DNA of 40,286 nt from Conoideocrella luteorostrata (Eukaryota > Ascomycota > Sordariomycetes > Hypocreales > Clavicipitaceae), in contig JASWJB010000359.1 in the NCBI GenBank assembly GCA_032433595.1, positions 1-40,286 of the forward strand, written 5' to 3'. The position numbers and the translations under genes were made by a program. Shown piece by piece: positions 10,401 to 22,821 of this stretch. The notes beneath the pieces were generated by a model. That model saw only the letters and a program-made list of their open reading frames with translations. It had not been told where the DNA came from and did not search any database. How positions within the stretch are numbered: position 1 is the first letter of the stretch; every line of letters begins with the position of its first letter.

Positions 10401-13400
10401 TCACGATAGTCGTTGCTCAGGTAGGTAACGCTCTGCACTCCTCTAAAGTTATATTCATTTACTCCGTAGTGATGTAGTGACTACGGAGTAGCACCATTAA
10501 ATATCGCCGTTAAGCCATGGGGGGTGGTGTACGTACATACCTGCGTGCGATCAGTAGCCATAAAGCAGCTCATGTATGATTATCATAGTGCGGAGTACTT
10601 GGTTACAAGGACCCGGAGGCAATATGCAAGACTAAGAATATCATCATGTCATACGGGTCATATCCGCCAATTGATACCAAAAAGGGTCAATCCTCTCACT
10701 GCTTGCTGCATTGAATTTAGAATCATTACTTTCCGATTGGTCTTTTTTGATCCGGCTCAATAATTGCTTGCCAGGCAACAGCATTCTACAGGGGTCGTCC
10801 GGAGTCTCATGCATGGCAAGGATAACGACAAACAATAGCACTGTTTTAGCCTCTTTTGCTTTTCCAAAGGTGATAAGCTCAGGAACACTACGCATTGCAA
10901 TGTGCAAATCCGGTGGTCAATACCGAAGCCGGCAGTAGGATCTTGCCCTTGGCAGAACACGGGAGCATGGAGCGGGAAGCCAAGACAAAGATCGCCTCGA
11001 GGACTATGAATCTCCCCGCTCGACCCATTTAGACCCGAAGCATTGGCAAGCAGGCATTGCGTTATGAATTGAAAACAGCACGGTCCGGTTCATGGCAGAT
11101 CCTAAGTGAGAATGTTGCACACAATTACGGGATGATGTTAGCGTTCTTGTTAATTTCATATAAAAAAAACACACGCATAAAACGTGGTCTCTTTCCTCGT
11201 TCGTAATTCTTTATGTATCCCCGCTTTCTGCTTTTTTATCTTGTTGGCACGCTGCATGGGGCCATGTGCCGGGAATCGAGAGCTGCAAAATAACGTACAA
11301 AGGTTGCATTCTCCTGCATGCGCGTGCATTGTGCAACAAGCATGTATGTATTTGCAGAGAGCATCTTTGTGCTTTTGAATCGCCTCATGATTGAGATCTG
11401 TGATTTCTTTTGTGAAATATCTCTTGACACATACCCTCCTATCTGGGAGTAGCACGGGTGACATGGACCCCAAAAAACAAAACTGCCAGAGTCAGGCCCC
11501 TCTCACTACTGCAATGCTCGAGCGATTGTTGATACACGCCGCATGTACGGAGTACCCTGCGATCCGTTGTGGAAACAAGTCTAGTGAATATTGGTATCGA
11601 AAAGAGGGAGGCAACTTCATACATGCTGCCACACTATCTCGGGCTTCTCTGGGGTCAAGGTATTTCCTTGGAACGGGAAAATTTCAACCAAAAATTTGGC
11701 TAAGCCAATCTCTAATGATACAAACCACTAGCTTAGTTGTTTTCGAGCCCAAGCTCTTGCAGACGTACTTTGTGCTCGTTGTCATATGTCATATCGCACA
11801 TCTCAGACGGTATCTTTCGGCCTGAATAAAACATGGATGGGTCACTCGCCTTCCGGAACGCCAACCGTCGCTGTCACCGCACCGCGCCGCAGGAGAAACA
11901 GCCATGCGACCTCCACTCTAATTTCTCTCAGCAGAGACAGAAATGGAGTGTTTTTTTTTCTTTCTCTCTTTTTGGATGTGCCACATTCGATGTAGGAGTG
12001 GTATTACGTCGTGTCGTTGGTGGGCGACTTCTTGACGCGTTTGTTTTGTGTATTGGCATTTATCCTCTCGCGAGTCGAAGGAAAGGAAAACAAAACGGAC
12101 CGTTTGATTGAGGGCAATTGCGCGAACTACTTGCTAGTCACAAATGGTGCAAAAAGTATACATGCAGCCAGAACCGCTTGCTCTGCACTTCAACTGCCGT
12201 CGCATCAGTTACCGGTAGCCGAGCACTAGCATTGGACAATACGGACAGGCAACAGTAGAACTCATGAACAGTTTACTTCTCTCGATCCCTGCGCGCCTCT
12301 GTTTCATGATGCTGAGAGCAAATCGGAGTCAAAAGATGGGACTTTTGGCTCACGGCTTGAGCGACGATTCTCCCCGAGCCAGGGCGGGAAGCACCTTCCA
12401 TTGAGTGCCTGGCAAGCCTTGTAGCTTGGAATCATCAAATAAGACCGTGGCAGATTCCATGGAGGGAGAGAAAGTCCCGCTTTCCCGTTTGGCGGGCTAG
12501 ACCCATTTCCTCCGCGGACCAATCATAAAGCTGTTCCTGACGCTTAGCCATTTTGAATGTTGTTGCCACGCTCCTCTTGCCCCTGAATTATTATGGGCCG
12601 AGGCTAGGGGACTGTCCGCACAAACCAGGGGTGTGGTGGGGTGAACTCCAGCTGCTGTGAAGGATCACGATGGGACGAAGGAGGACCCATCCATCATCCT
12701 ATCCAAGTCCAGCCAAGGTTACGCCATTGTGCATTTCTGCATATTGAAACTTTATCACTGTCAAGGTCAGTCCATGGCTATACCTGAGCTCGCCTACCCC
12801 CCGACTATATGTCATCTGCATAAGCTTCTTTCGTTATGACGGCGATCAACGTCAGCACAGATGTGAACTTGGAAAGGAAGGGAAATGAGTATCTGTGCTG
12901 GGTAGGACCAATTGGCGTACTCCGTTCTCCGTACCCCGTAGTTAGTTAGCTACTTGGTGCCCAAATTCTTCCGCGTCCCACTCGTCAACACCAAGTGCGC
13001 GTTTCTCCCTTCCTTCCCTTTCTATCATGGCGCATTGACTGAGCAATCTGGCCAATAGCTTTGTGAGCGGGGGTTGGCAGCACTGTCACCTTTCTTCCGC
13101 AAGCTGCAGCTTCGAGCACTAGCATGTATGGATGTGCGACTGTTCTTTGCAGGCCCAAGCTTCAATACACCATCCGACCGCAGCTGTTTCGGATCGGTTA
13201 CATTGAACTAGCTGTGAACATGGCAGCTGTTCATGCACATCCAGCTGCTACCAATAATTTGCTCGACACTGGTCAGTCCATGCTTCGGAAGGCGGGCAAG
13301 CATGGTCAAACCCCTAAATTATGCATGCAATAAATAAGCTACGTTGACAAATGGGCCAAAAAACCTTCTTTGTCCCAACCGCCGGAACATGACAGCATTG

Positions 13401-15396
13401 TCAGTCACATTTTGCTCACAGGAAGCCGAGGCCGAGGCGTCGCAAGCGGGACGACAATGGCTGATGGCCGAACCTACTGCCATCTGGTAAGGACGGCTCA
13501 TATGTCACCTGCAGCCGCCGGCATTGTCAAGACTTGACCCGAGAAACCCACGCTTGAAGCATTCTTGAAATGTTGTTGGTGTCGCATCTAGAGCCTCGTT
13601 GTGCGTTCCTCGCTGGATGCTCACCAACACAGCCAGATGTTAGCTATAACACTGCCGTCATAATGTCTCTCTCCATCCCAATCCATCCCGCTGGCACGGC
13701 TCAGGGCCCACCGTCCTGACTGAAGGGACTGGGATGCGGGGTTGATAAACAGGAAGGAAGCCGTCGGTGGCAAACCGTGAATTCCATCAGTTCGACCGAC
13801 GCTGTTTTATTGACCCCGTGCTGGGTGATTAGCTGCATGGTCCCATACGGATGGGATAAGTACCTCTGGCCGCTCGTTTCTAGACTGCCATGGTCACGTC
13901 CTACACCACCACCACCAGCAACACCTCACACTTGAATGAAGTGCTTGCTTTTCTGTAGCTGCACGGCAATACCATAGCTATTCAGTTACGGCAGGGTTCA
14001 ACTGTGTTTGGCGGATACAAAGAGCCAATGGATTTGGTTCAATCCCAATGCCAGCGTTGGTTCCTGTCCAAGACAATCCTAGTGTCGCAACCCACAGTTC
14101 TCAGTCATACAACAGAGAGACGCGACGCGACGCGCCACCGGATGGGGGAATGGTATGCGATGAGACAAGGAAAGTTGACAGCAACTCGACTACTCCGTGC
14201 GGAGTGTGAGATCGCACCGCGGACTATGCGATGTACTAGTGCAGCGATGTGTGTGGTCCAACTCCTCAGCACGATCTGCCCGATGCGGCTTGCTCAATAA
14301 CTAACTAGTTGTGGGGAAGTCACAAACTGCGGAAATTAGGCACAGCCCTGCATAACACGTGGATGTCCGGATTTTGATGGACCAAGCTTTCGTGGCAGAG
14401 GCACTTGATCATTGAAACCACCCGAGTGGTGTCCAGCGACGAGGTTGATTGAGGACGGAACGGGCCTCCAAGGCAACAATGATGGAAACTTGACAATGCC
14501 TAGCGGATAATATGAAAACCCCGAGGGTGCCGGGGGATAATGGTCGTTTGTACGACTGCGAGTGATATTCACGTCTCGCCAACCCCTCAAATATTGCTTC
14601 TAGGGAGTGAGCCGTGTGACAATACTGTCAAGACGGCAAGTGATCTGACGGTTTGTCAACCAATGCCCAAAATGTGCCAGAAGCTGAGGTTTCCCCGATG
14701 AAAGTACACTGAAGTCACATTCCCAGACCCGTATGTCAAAGCCCCGATTATGGAAAGAGACAATTAAGATGTGACGCTTGTGTCATCTATATTAGTGTCA
14801 GTGTCAGCAACACAATGGACGCCGGTCGATGCCTGCTTTGAGGGGTTTGGAAGTTGAAAATTAAAATCCCCTCCCTACCCGGCTCACCCCAGTATGTTCT
14901 CTGCACTCACTCATCAATCAAAGCTTTAATGGAAGTGCGCAGAATCATCGCAGCCACCGGTGGACTTTTGCACCGTGCAGCTCGTGTGAGGACCACGATA
15001 TCGACACAGTCGTTCAGAAATGAACATCGGGATTCCCAAGTTGCATTCGTGTAACCGCTCCAACGTCAGCACTACGACTTTGTCACGCAGAACGAACTAG
15101 TCTTTGTCACCAACCCATGAGACACTGAATTGGTGTACAACTTAGTTGAGAGGAAGGCGCGGCTTTGGATTGGACACATCAGCTCCTTCACCATCCGGAC
15201 CTATCGCCTGATCTGTTCTGCAGTCCACTCTCTTGCGTGACTTGTATTACGTTGAGCGGTGTTGAGTGATATAAGAAGTCGTCGCACAGCTTGCCTTTCT
15301 TATTCTTTTTCCATCCTGGTCAACAAAGGAAAGGACTGTTCGTAATCATTTGCTCAAACCAGGGAAGCCATTCGTGCTCAGCACCCTCACGCCAAA
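7439..15396. other. Gene desert, about 8 kb
   Basis: No ORF here shows a recognisable domain or an exon chain that I could join. The first kilobase (7439 to about 8500) probably holds promoter and leader sequence of the large minus-strand gene; the last 0.3 kb is the monooxygenase promoter. The longest ORF (9283-9951, +, 222 codons) has a random-looking composition. Base composition is ordinary, without the strong AT bias of RIP-mutated repeats, and I see no terminal repeats or transposase motifs. The recurring structure is the TACTCCGTA/TACGGAGTA motif (near 8697, 9337, 10301, 10460-10490, 11547, 12917, 14190) and AACTAAC/GTTAGTTAG runs (8533-8546, 12938-12953, 14298). Confidence 0.5.
10460..10490. 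repeat. Perfect inverted repeat built on the TACTCCGTA motif
   Basis: TACTCCGTAGT (10460-10470) and ACTACGGAGTA (10480-10490) are exact reverse complements with a 9-nt spacer. Lies in the gene desert with no adjacent ORF. Confidence 0.85.
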
Positions 15397-16941
15397 ATGT
15401 TAAATGTTATTATTGTCGGAGCCGGCATATCGGGGCTGACTTGCTCCATTGCCTTGATGAAATATACAAACGTCAAAGTCACAATTTTTGAACGGACTAT
15501 GGCCATGGAAAAGGTATAGTATGCAATGTTTCAACATCTTATTCCATTCCATGCGGAATCGGGATTCTCTCACAAGTCTAACGAATTTGCAGGTGGGTAA
15601 CGGTATTCAAATCCCATGCAATGCGGCCCACGCCATGCGATGTCTGGGTTTGCTTGACAGACTACTGGCACAGTCGAAAAGACCTGCAACGTCTTTTAAA
15701 ACCGTGAGGTATTCCGGTGGCGAAACACTTTTAGATATGGACTTTGACCGTTGCAACGAACTATACGGTGCACCGTGGCTGTAAGTGATTCAGTACTGCA
15801 CAACCGACAGTTCATTGACGCTTCAATATCTTACATGACCCATCCATAATACGGTTCTATCTACTGACTTGCTGGGAACTGTTCAAGGCTGATGCATCGT
15901 GCGGATTACATGAGCATCCTCCTAGTCGAGGCGCGTCGTCTTGGCGTTCAAATCAACCTTGGCTGTGAAGTCCAACATGTGGAGTTTGACACTCCCTCTG
16001 TTACACTAGCTGACGGCCAAGTTCACGAGGCACACGTCATAGTCAGCTGCGACGGTATGTTTTTTTAATCAAACGTCTCTCGCGAGTACTAACATCTACA
16101 ACCTGTTCAAGGAGTCAACTCAATGACACGTTCTCTCATTCATCCATCTATTCGCGCAGCCTCGACCGGTGAATACGCCTACCGTGCACTTCTAACTCGC
16201 TCGCAACTCTCCTCCTCTTCATCGTTTAACCACATCATCTCCACTCCTAGTGTTCTTCGGTGCTGGCTAGGCCCAAACGCCAATGCTATTCTGTACCCGC
16301 TGCAAGATGGAATGATATTCAACCTCGTGATTCCCATTGCAGACGTAACATTCAACACATTCTGCAACGGCAAGACGAACCTTTTGCACCATGTACGAGA
16401 CTGGCTTCGTGACTGGGACCCTGTCCTCCTCGAGATGTTGGATGTAGCGGGCGAGCTGGTCCGCTTCCCGATGTATCAAGTCAGAGCCTTACCTCACTGG
16501 ACCAAAGGGGCCGTAACCCTCATGGGCGATGCAGCGCACGCAATGCTTCCTCATCTGGCCCAAGGGGCGGCGACAGGCGTAGAAGATGGCTACATCCTTG
16601 GAACACTCCTAGGTCTCTTGGCACAGCATACCACGGGATCTCCTGACGACTCTATCCTAAAACGAAAGATTAAGACCGTTCTACAATCCTATGAACACTT
16701 ACAACATGAGCGAACATCACGAGTAGTCTCTAATTCTAGACTAACAGGGACACTGGACCATCTTCCCGACGGGCCAGATCAGCGCGCCAGAGATGCCGAG
16801 TTCGGTTTGCACCGCACTGACGAGAGCGTTAGTGCTATGCCGTGGATCGATGCGAGATGGAACAGAGAACTGTTGGGTAGGAAGGTAGATGAAGTGACGG
16901 AGAGGGAGTTCCATAGATTAGTAGCCGAAGGGCAACTATAA
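15397..16941 (+). CDS. FAD-dependent monooxygenase, salicylate-hydroxylase-like, 433 aa, four exons
   Basis: CDS is join(15397..15513, 15593..15780, 15888..16054, 16112..16941); introns of 79, 107 and 57 bp have GT...AG ends, the last two with branch sites TACTGAC and TACTAAC. The frame is continuous throughout. The N-terminal Rossmann dinucleotide fold GxGxxG is VIIVGAGISGLTCSIAL (residues 5-21), with E32 (FERT) placed to bind the ADP ribose. GIQIPCNAAHAMRCLGLLD follows, as in group A flavin hydroxylases. The DG motif is VSCDGVNS near 155-162 and the FAD-binding GD motif is MGDAAHAMLPHLAQGAA near 294-310. Such enzymes use FAD, NAD(P)H and O2 to hydroxylate aromatic or polyketide substrates; the substrate cannot be read from sequence. 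Length is usual for the family and all cofactor motifs look intact. It converges on a PDR transporter 497 bp away, which suggests detoxification or secondary metabolism. Confidence 0.9.
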
Positions 16942-17438
16942 CTAGATGATATGAAGCTCAAGTCATCATCGTCGTCATCAGCAACAGCAAGAGCTGCTAT
17001 ACAGACTGATCTACAGCTGCCCGGAGTTCAACAACAGATTAGGAAGAACAGAAGTTTTCTGGAACGGTTCAGGACCAGACGTTTCAACACAAGGATGACA
17101 GAAGTGTAGGGAGTCACTGTTTGTACAAAGTAGCTTGTATTGATTTCCGTCTCTAAATTACCGGCCACTTGTTCTATCTGGTATATACAATACGTAACAG
17201 TAAGGCAAGTCGCGATTATCTGCTGTAAGGCACAGAACAGTGCCTTCTATGAGTAACATATTCTCTGTTCCAAAAAAGGGAATGGAGACAAGACAAAAGG
17301 GACAAGAAAAGAAAAACCACTCCATCGTTAGAAGGAAGTAAATTACCAGACGGGGGTCTCTGTGCTGATGTTCAAAGGACGTTCGGGTCCTTAAATCCAA
17401 AACTTGGCCAATTATAAAATGAATATAAAAATAAAATT
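16942..17438. other. Convergent 3' intergenic region
   Basis: Shared 3' flank between the monooxygenase and the ABC transporter stop codons. It has a CATCATCGTCGTCATCAGCAA-like triplet run near 16963-16990 and an A-rich tract near 17300-17325. No gene seen. Confidence 0.5.
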
Positions 17439-20400
17439 TTACTCCTTCTTCTCCTTCTTACCACCAAGCTTATTCTTAGGCACACGAGCGAGCCAATACA
17501 CAAGCAATGCAGCGCTAATGTTAAATAAAACAAAGACCCAAAGGAGACCAAAGTTGCGCCAGCGGTCGTTATAGTCACTGCTCACGCCTTTAAGGAATAC
17601 GTTTGTGTCGCTAATGGGGCAGAAATGACACTCTGATGTAATTGTCGTGTTTGTCGCTTCCCGGAGCTGGCCGCCGACCGCACCAATGTAATCCTTCAGG
17701 TAATCATGGCAGGATTCCTTGGAAGGGTTGTTGAATATGAGCAACTCGTTGGGGTTGCAGGTGACTTTAGTGTTAGCTACGCCGGTGGACAGCATGCCTG
17801 AAATGAGATACGTAAACGGTGAGACGCGGTACATGAAGATCCAGAAGCGAGGCAAGCTATCAGGCTGAGCGAGGACACCACAGAAGATGAGGCAAAGAGT
17901 AAACATCAAGTTGGCAAGATTACCGCCGGCTTCAGCGGTGTCGAATCCAGCGACAATGAAGGTGGAGAATGTGCCAGTGAAGAGCATAAACATGAGCAAG
18001 AAGAGGAACATGAGAGCTCCGCGTTCGGTCACTGCATCCGTTGGGACAGCGTTGCGGTAGAGGCCAACGGGATAGTACCAACAAACATACATGAGGACGG
18101 CCATCAAGGCGTTCCAAGGCAGCTCGACAATGATCTGGGACAGCATGAAGACTTTCCATGAGTACACTTTGGATGGGCGCTCACGGGCCTCGTAGAGGGA
18201 CCGCTGGATGATGAACTGCGGCATAGATTGCTGGACGATTTGACCGAAGACGGTGAGAAGCTGGAAGATGGAAAACATCTGGTTCTGGAGGCCCTGGATA
18301 CTGTTCGGAGCCCTGAAGAAAATGAAACCTATGAACAAAGCAACAAGCGTGCACAAGCAGGTTTTGGAATAGATGTAGACGGGAGTACGCCAGTATTGCT
18401 GGAAGACACGGTGAAGGTTCTCCTTGAGTTGAACAGTGAAAGGGGCGGCGAACTCGCGATAGCTGCCGGCATCCTCCACCGTCGGGGCCGAAGCAATTGA
18501 TCCTCGCTTCTCTCGTTTGGTCGTCTCCAGCTCATCCTGGATTGCCTTGTACTCGGGACTATTCCGCCAGGTCTGGAACCAGTCCACATCAGTAGTTGAT
18601 CCAGGAGCCGCACCGATGACTTCCAACATCCATTCAGCGGGGTTAGCAGCCTCGGGGCAAGCATGACCGCCATTTCGCTCAAAATAACTCGTCATCGTCT
18701 TGGAGTTCTCACCAATCTCTCCGAAGTACACGGTCTTTCCACCCTTGGCCAGGAAGAGAAGTCTGTCAAATCGCTGGAAAAGCATAGCAGAAGGTTGATG
18801 AATGGTGCAGAGAATCGCTTGGCCAGCCTTGGTGAGCTTCTCGAGGAGATCAAGAATGGCCCAAGAAGTTTGTGAGTCCAAACCTGAAGTGGGCTCATCC
18901 ACAAACAAAAGTAAGGGAGGCTTAGCGGCAAGCTCAACACCAATCGTAAGACGTTTGCGCTGTTCGACATTGAGGCCTTCACCGGGGACACCAACCACAG
19001 CATCAGCGTACTCGGTCATGTCTAGCAGCTTGATGACTTCTTCGACATAGGCCAGTTTCTCTTTCTTGGGGACGTGAGCTGGTTGACGGAGGATGGCGCT
19101 GAAATTCAACGCCTCGCGTACGGTTGTGGTCTGTAGATGTAAATCCTGCTGCTGAACATAGCCAGTCTTGCGCTGGAATGACTGATCGCGAGGATGCCCA
19201 TCAACAAACATATCACCAGTAATGATGCCCATTGAAGTTCGGTCCGCGAGACAATCCAATAAAGTAGTTTTTCCGGCTCCAGAGACGCCCATGAGCGCGG
19301 TCAATGTACCAGGCTTCACCCATCCATCAACATGATCTAGGATTCTCCGAGTCTCGCTTTTGATCTTGACATCATAGCAAACATCGTGCCATTGGAAGAC
19401 GGACGTCTGCTGTTGAAGAATGCCGCCTTCTTTACCTTGACCACGGCTCCTTTCAGTGGTGACAATTGGACCAATGTTTGCCATAGCGGCTTCTGGGTCC
19501 TGACGTCGTTTTTCGGCCTCCTTGGCAGCAGCAGGCTTGTGGCCTTTACGGTAAACCAAAACCTCGCCCTTGGATTTCTTTTCAGAGACAAGTTCAGCTG
19601 CAATCATGTAGCAGATCAAGAAGAAGACGGTAAACGCGATGACAATGCCAAAGTTGCGCCAGCGGTTGTTCCAATGATAGTCGTAATTTTTGTCAAGATA
19701 CGCGTCGCCGTCGACAAATTCGTTGCCTGAGACGGCTCCAACGGAAGAGCAGATATGGTTATTGCCTTGCAGATTGGCATATTTCGAGAGCGTGGCAGCA
19801 TTAACACCTGGGACATTATTTGTCGGCACATACTGATTGCATCTAAACTGTCGATTGTGAAACTCATTGACCATGAGGGACTCGAAAGCATAACCAAGGG
19901 GGTCGATATAGCTCAGCCATCGACACCATCCGAGCATGTACTCTTTGGGCAAAACAAATCCAGTAAAGACGACGAGGTCGAGAATAAGGATAGCTGCAGG
20001 TACGAGGGCTTGAAACAGCGATCGAGAGGCGGAGGCGATTGTTCGAAAAATCATGGACATAACCAGGACGGTTGAGAAGCTGATGAGCAGAAAGAAGAAA
20101 AAAGCTCCAGGCTCTCTTCGAAGGTTGGTAATGAAATACAATATGAGGTTGAAGACGATTGAATTCGAGATCTTGTATGGCAAATCGCAAAGCATGGATG
20201 CAATAGCTTCAGCTGATGGATGGTACAGAGCGTATCGGGAGTGCTTCTCTACGATTGGACGTTGGGCATACAGGGTCAGAATCTGCACAGGTCAGCGACG
20301 GATAAATCTCAACAAAATGTCATGAGTCGTTAAGGGAACATACTTCAAGAGCGGAGGAGAACGCATTCATAAGACAAGCAAAGAATATCAACGCGCCGCG

Positions 20401-22408
20401 CTGGAAGAAGCTAGCAGACGTATCATCCAGGTTGTAAAAAACGCTACCAATAATGAGACCTAGGATAACGTTTCCGATGAGGGAACCAACGGTCAAACTC
20501 GGGTCTCCAATTAGTCGTTTCCACCCACGCCACAGGCAGAGTTTGATCTGCTGAAGATATGACAGAGTAAAGGGGGACTTTTTCCGTTGACCCTTTGCCT
20601 GCTGAGCCTGCCGAGAAGCACGGAAAGCCTCCGCATCAGGTCCACCCACAGGATGGGCTTCTTTGTACTCCTCAATCTCTGCCTGCAAGGCCTTGTATTC
20701 GGCGCTATTTTTCCAGGCAGCAGCAAATTCGTCTGGAGTCCGTGGCGCCTTCCCTTCGAAGCCGGGGCGAACAACGCGCTCTAGGGAAGAGGTCATTGAG
20801 GTGAGGAAATCGGGCGTCGTTTGACGGGCGGGGCATTCGAAACCCAGGTTGACGAAGTATTGTTTCGCCTCATCGGCACGGCCAAAGAAAATCTGTCGAC
20901 CCTCAAACAAGACAACGGCCTTGTCAAAGAGATCGTAGGCGCTCTGAGGTGCCTGATAAATAGAAACACAGGCAGTGCTGCCGAATAGCTCTGTCTGTAG
21001 GCGAAGCGTACGACAGAATTCAATAGCATTGGCAGAGTCAAGGCCTCGAGTCGAATTATCCCAGCACTGGAGCGGAGCACCAGAAAGTGCAGCCTCAGAA
21101 ATTGTGACACGCTTTCGTTCACCTCCAGAGACGCCACGAACGTATTCGTTACCGACACGGGTGTTCGCCGTGTGGGAAATGCCAAACATGGCCATTACGA
21201 CATCACGAAGATGATCGGCAAACTCATTCCTACTAAGACCGGCGGGAAGTTGGCGAGGCTGGCGAGCCCTCGCCGCGAAGGTGAGGGTATCACCAACGGA
21301 CAATTGAGGAAAATGAACATCCACTTCTGCGGTGTAAATGGCTTCACCACGGTGATGAGTGTGCATCTCCTTGGCCGAAATGCCTGGCAAAAACAAATGT
21401 TAGCATCTACATATCCTTAAAACAGTGTTTCACATAGATGCCGGCTGGTTGGAAGGGTTGCAGGCCGTGACGGTATGGAAGACGGCATCTTCCGCTGTCA
21501 CCGTTCCACATCTGGAGCCACCCCACGTTTTTTATTATTGGGCGGCGCAACACTGTCGCAGATCCAGATCCGAACGCGTGGGTTTGACTCGTCGCGCAGA
21601 CGGCAAATTCCGTCCATTGCCTCCCCGGTACCTTCTTCCTTTTAACGTTTCGTGAAAGACGATTGGCTCTGTGCTTGCTAGCTTGCTTGCTTGCTTGCTC
21701 ACCTTGATAATTAAAGTAGGATCCATCTCCAACATAAATGCCATTCATTTCACCCGCGATTGTCTTGAGAAAGGTGGAGCATCCAGATCCAGGCGGACCA
21801 AGAACAACAAGCATCTCACCGTTGCGAACCAACCCATCAAAGTTGCGCAGAATGTCAATACGCTGCTTGCCGCCGCCAGAGAGCTGCCGTAAAGCACCAG
21901 CCGTTGACAACCAAACATTGGCGACATCCTTTTGATAATCGGTAGCAGCACCAAACCCATGTACGTTGAGGTTCTGGAAGCAGACGCCAGAGGAGCGAAA
22001 TGATGCACCGTCCTGCGAGACCAGCTCGACCATCGCCTTTGCCCATTCTCGGCTGCTGAAACTCGGTGAACTGGGATTCAGGGGGGAATCTTTCTCGGCG
22101 AAGAAGGGATTTTGACCGGCAGCACCGGCGGCTGAGGTGCGTGAATAGGATTTGGCCAAGGCTTGCACGACTGATGAGCGGCGGACCATTTCCGCCTCGA
22201 CAGAGTCATCGTCGTCTTTCCCCATGGAATCGGCGGGGGATGCCGTCTTTTCATCGTTGCAACCATCGGTCACGGAGGTAGCCCCGGTCCTGGCCGAGTC
22301 ATTATTTACAGCGGCTTCGATCTCTTCATCATGAGCTGGAGGGCGATTGTTAATAGGAACGCCTTGGCTATTTGCCGTGGAGTCGTAGTTTGTGTTCATG
22401 CCATACAT
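17439..22408 (-). CDS. PDR-type (ABCG) full-length ABC multidrug transporter, 1529 aa, three exons
   Basis: CDS is complement(join(17439..20282, 20344..21383, 21703..22408)); introns are 61 bp and 319 bp. The start ([13 protein letters not shown]) is the first ATG in a frame closed upstream by TGA at about 22627. The order is NBD1-TMD1-NBD2-TMD2, the reverse topology of fungal PDR pumps, at the usual length of about 1500. NBD1 has the divergent Walker [10 protein letters not shown] near residue 203, signature VSGGERKRV near 320 and Walker B region [12 protein letters not shown] near 342. NBD2 has Walker [10 protein letters not shown] near 915, degenerate signature NVEQRKRLT near 1018 and [15 protein letters not shown] near 1040. 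The asymmetric motifs are normal for the family. Hydrophobic spans follow each NBD. The acidic, Ser-rich N-terminus up to about residue 110 is likely cytosolic. It probably exports drugs, plant defence compounds or fungal metabolites across the plasma membrane, powered by ATP. The specific orthologue is not certain. Confidence 0.92.
21384..21702 (-). other. Long intron of the ABC transporter with a GCAA repeat
   Basis: At 319 bp this is several times longer than every other intron in the window. It starts GTGAGC and runs at once into a GCAA tetranucleotide repeat (plus-strand TTGC/GCTT run at about 21675-21699), and ends GCTAAC...TTTTTGCCAG. Splicing here joins Y-Q-G to I-S-A-K-E-M, restoring the conserved NYQGIS-KEMH block of PDR transporters. 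Confidence 0.8.
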
Positions 22409-22506
22409 GGCAGCGGTGCAGGCGGCGCCTGAGCAACGACTCAATCCAGTCTGGTTTAGCTGTGGCAGGCAAGCAATTAGGAAATTTTGCTGCAACAAGC
22501 TGTTCG

Positions 22507-22590
22507 GTCCCCAGGTAGAGGAAAAGGAAGGTGCGGTCGAAGGAAATACTACAACGGTAGCTCGACGTCCCCAGGTAGTGGAAAAGGAAG
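22507..22590. repeat. Pair of 24-bp direct repeats, exactly 60 bp apart
   Basis: Copies at 22507-22530 and 22567-22590 share GTCCCCAGGTAG then A or T then GGAAAAGGAAG, with a single mismatch. They lie 99-182 bp upstream of the ABC transporter ATG, in its leader or promoter. Confidence 0.8.
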
Positions 22591-22821
22591 ATCCGACCAG
22601 AGAAAAATTATCCACACCACCAGATCAAGTGATAATTGAACACCAACAAACCGGCAGCCGGAGAGATGAGGGGGCTGCTTGGATTTTAAATATGATGGTA
22701 TTATTGTGTTGTACTTACTACAGCGGGAAAAAAAAAGTGATACTAGTAGAGAGTGCGAACACCTAGCCGGGGTGGTGGTACAGGCCGAGTGACGGTGGGG
22801 CGGTGGATTACACCAATATCC

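Noticed and set aside
14030..14050. GGTTCAATCCC, resembling a tRNA B-box
   Set aside because: No A-box, no cloverleaf stems and no acceptor pairing can be drawn around it.
7439..15396. RIP-mutated transposon block
   Set aside because: No extended AT-rich, stop-filled reading frames, terminal repeats or transposase motifs are visible.
22409..22615. In-frame N-terminal extension of the ABC transporter
   Set aside because: No ATG in the open frame before 22408 and a TGA closes it at about 22627; only a GTG codon could start it.
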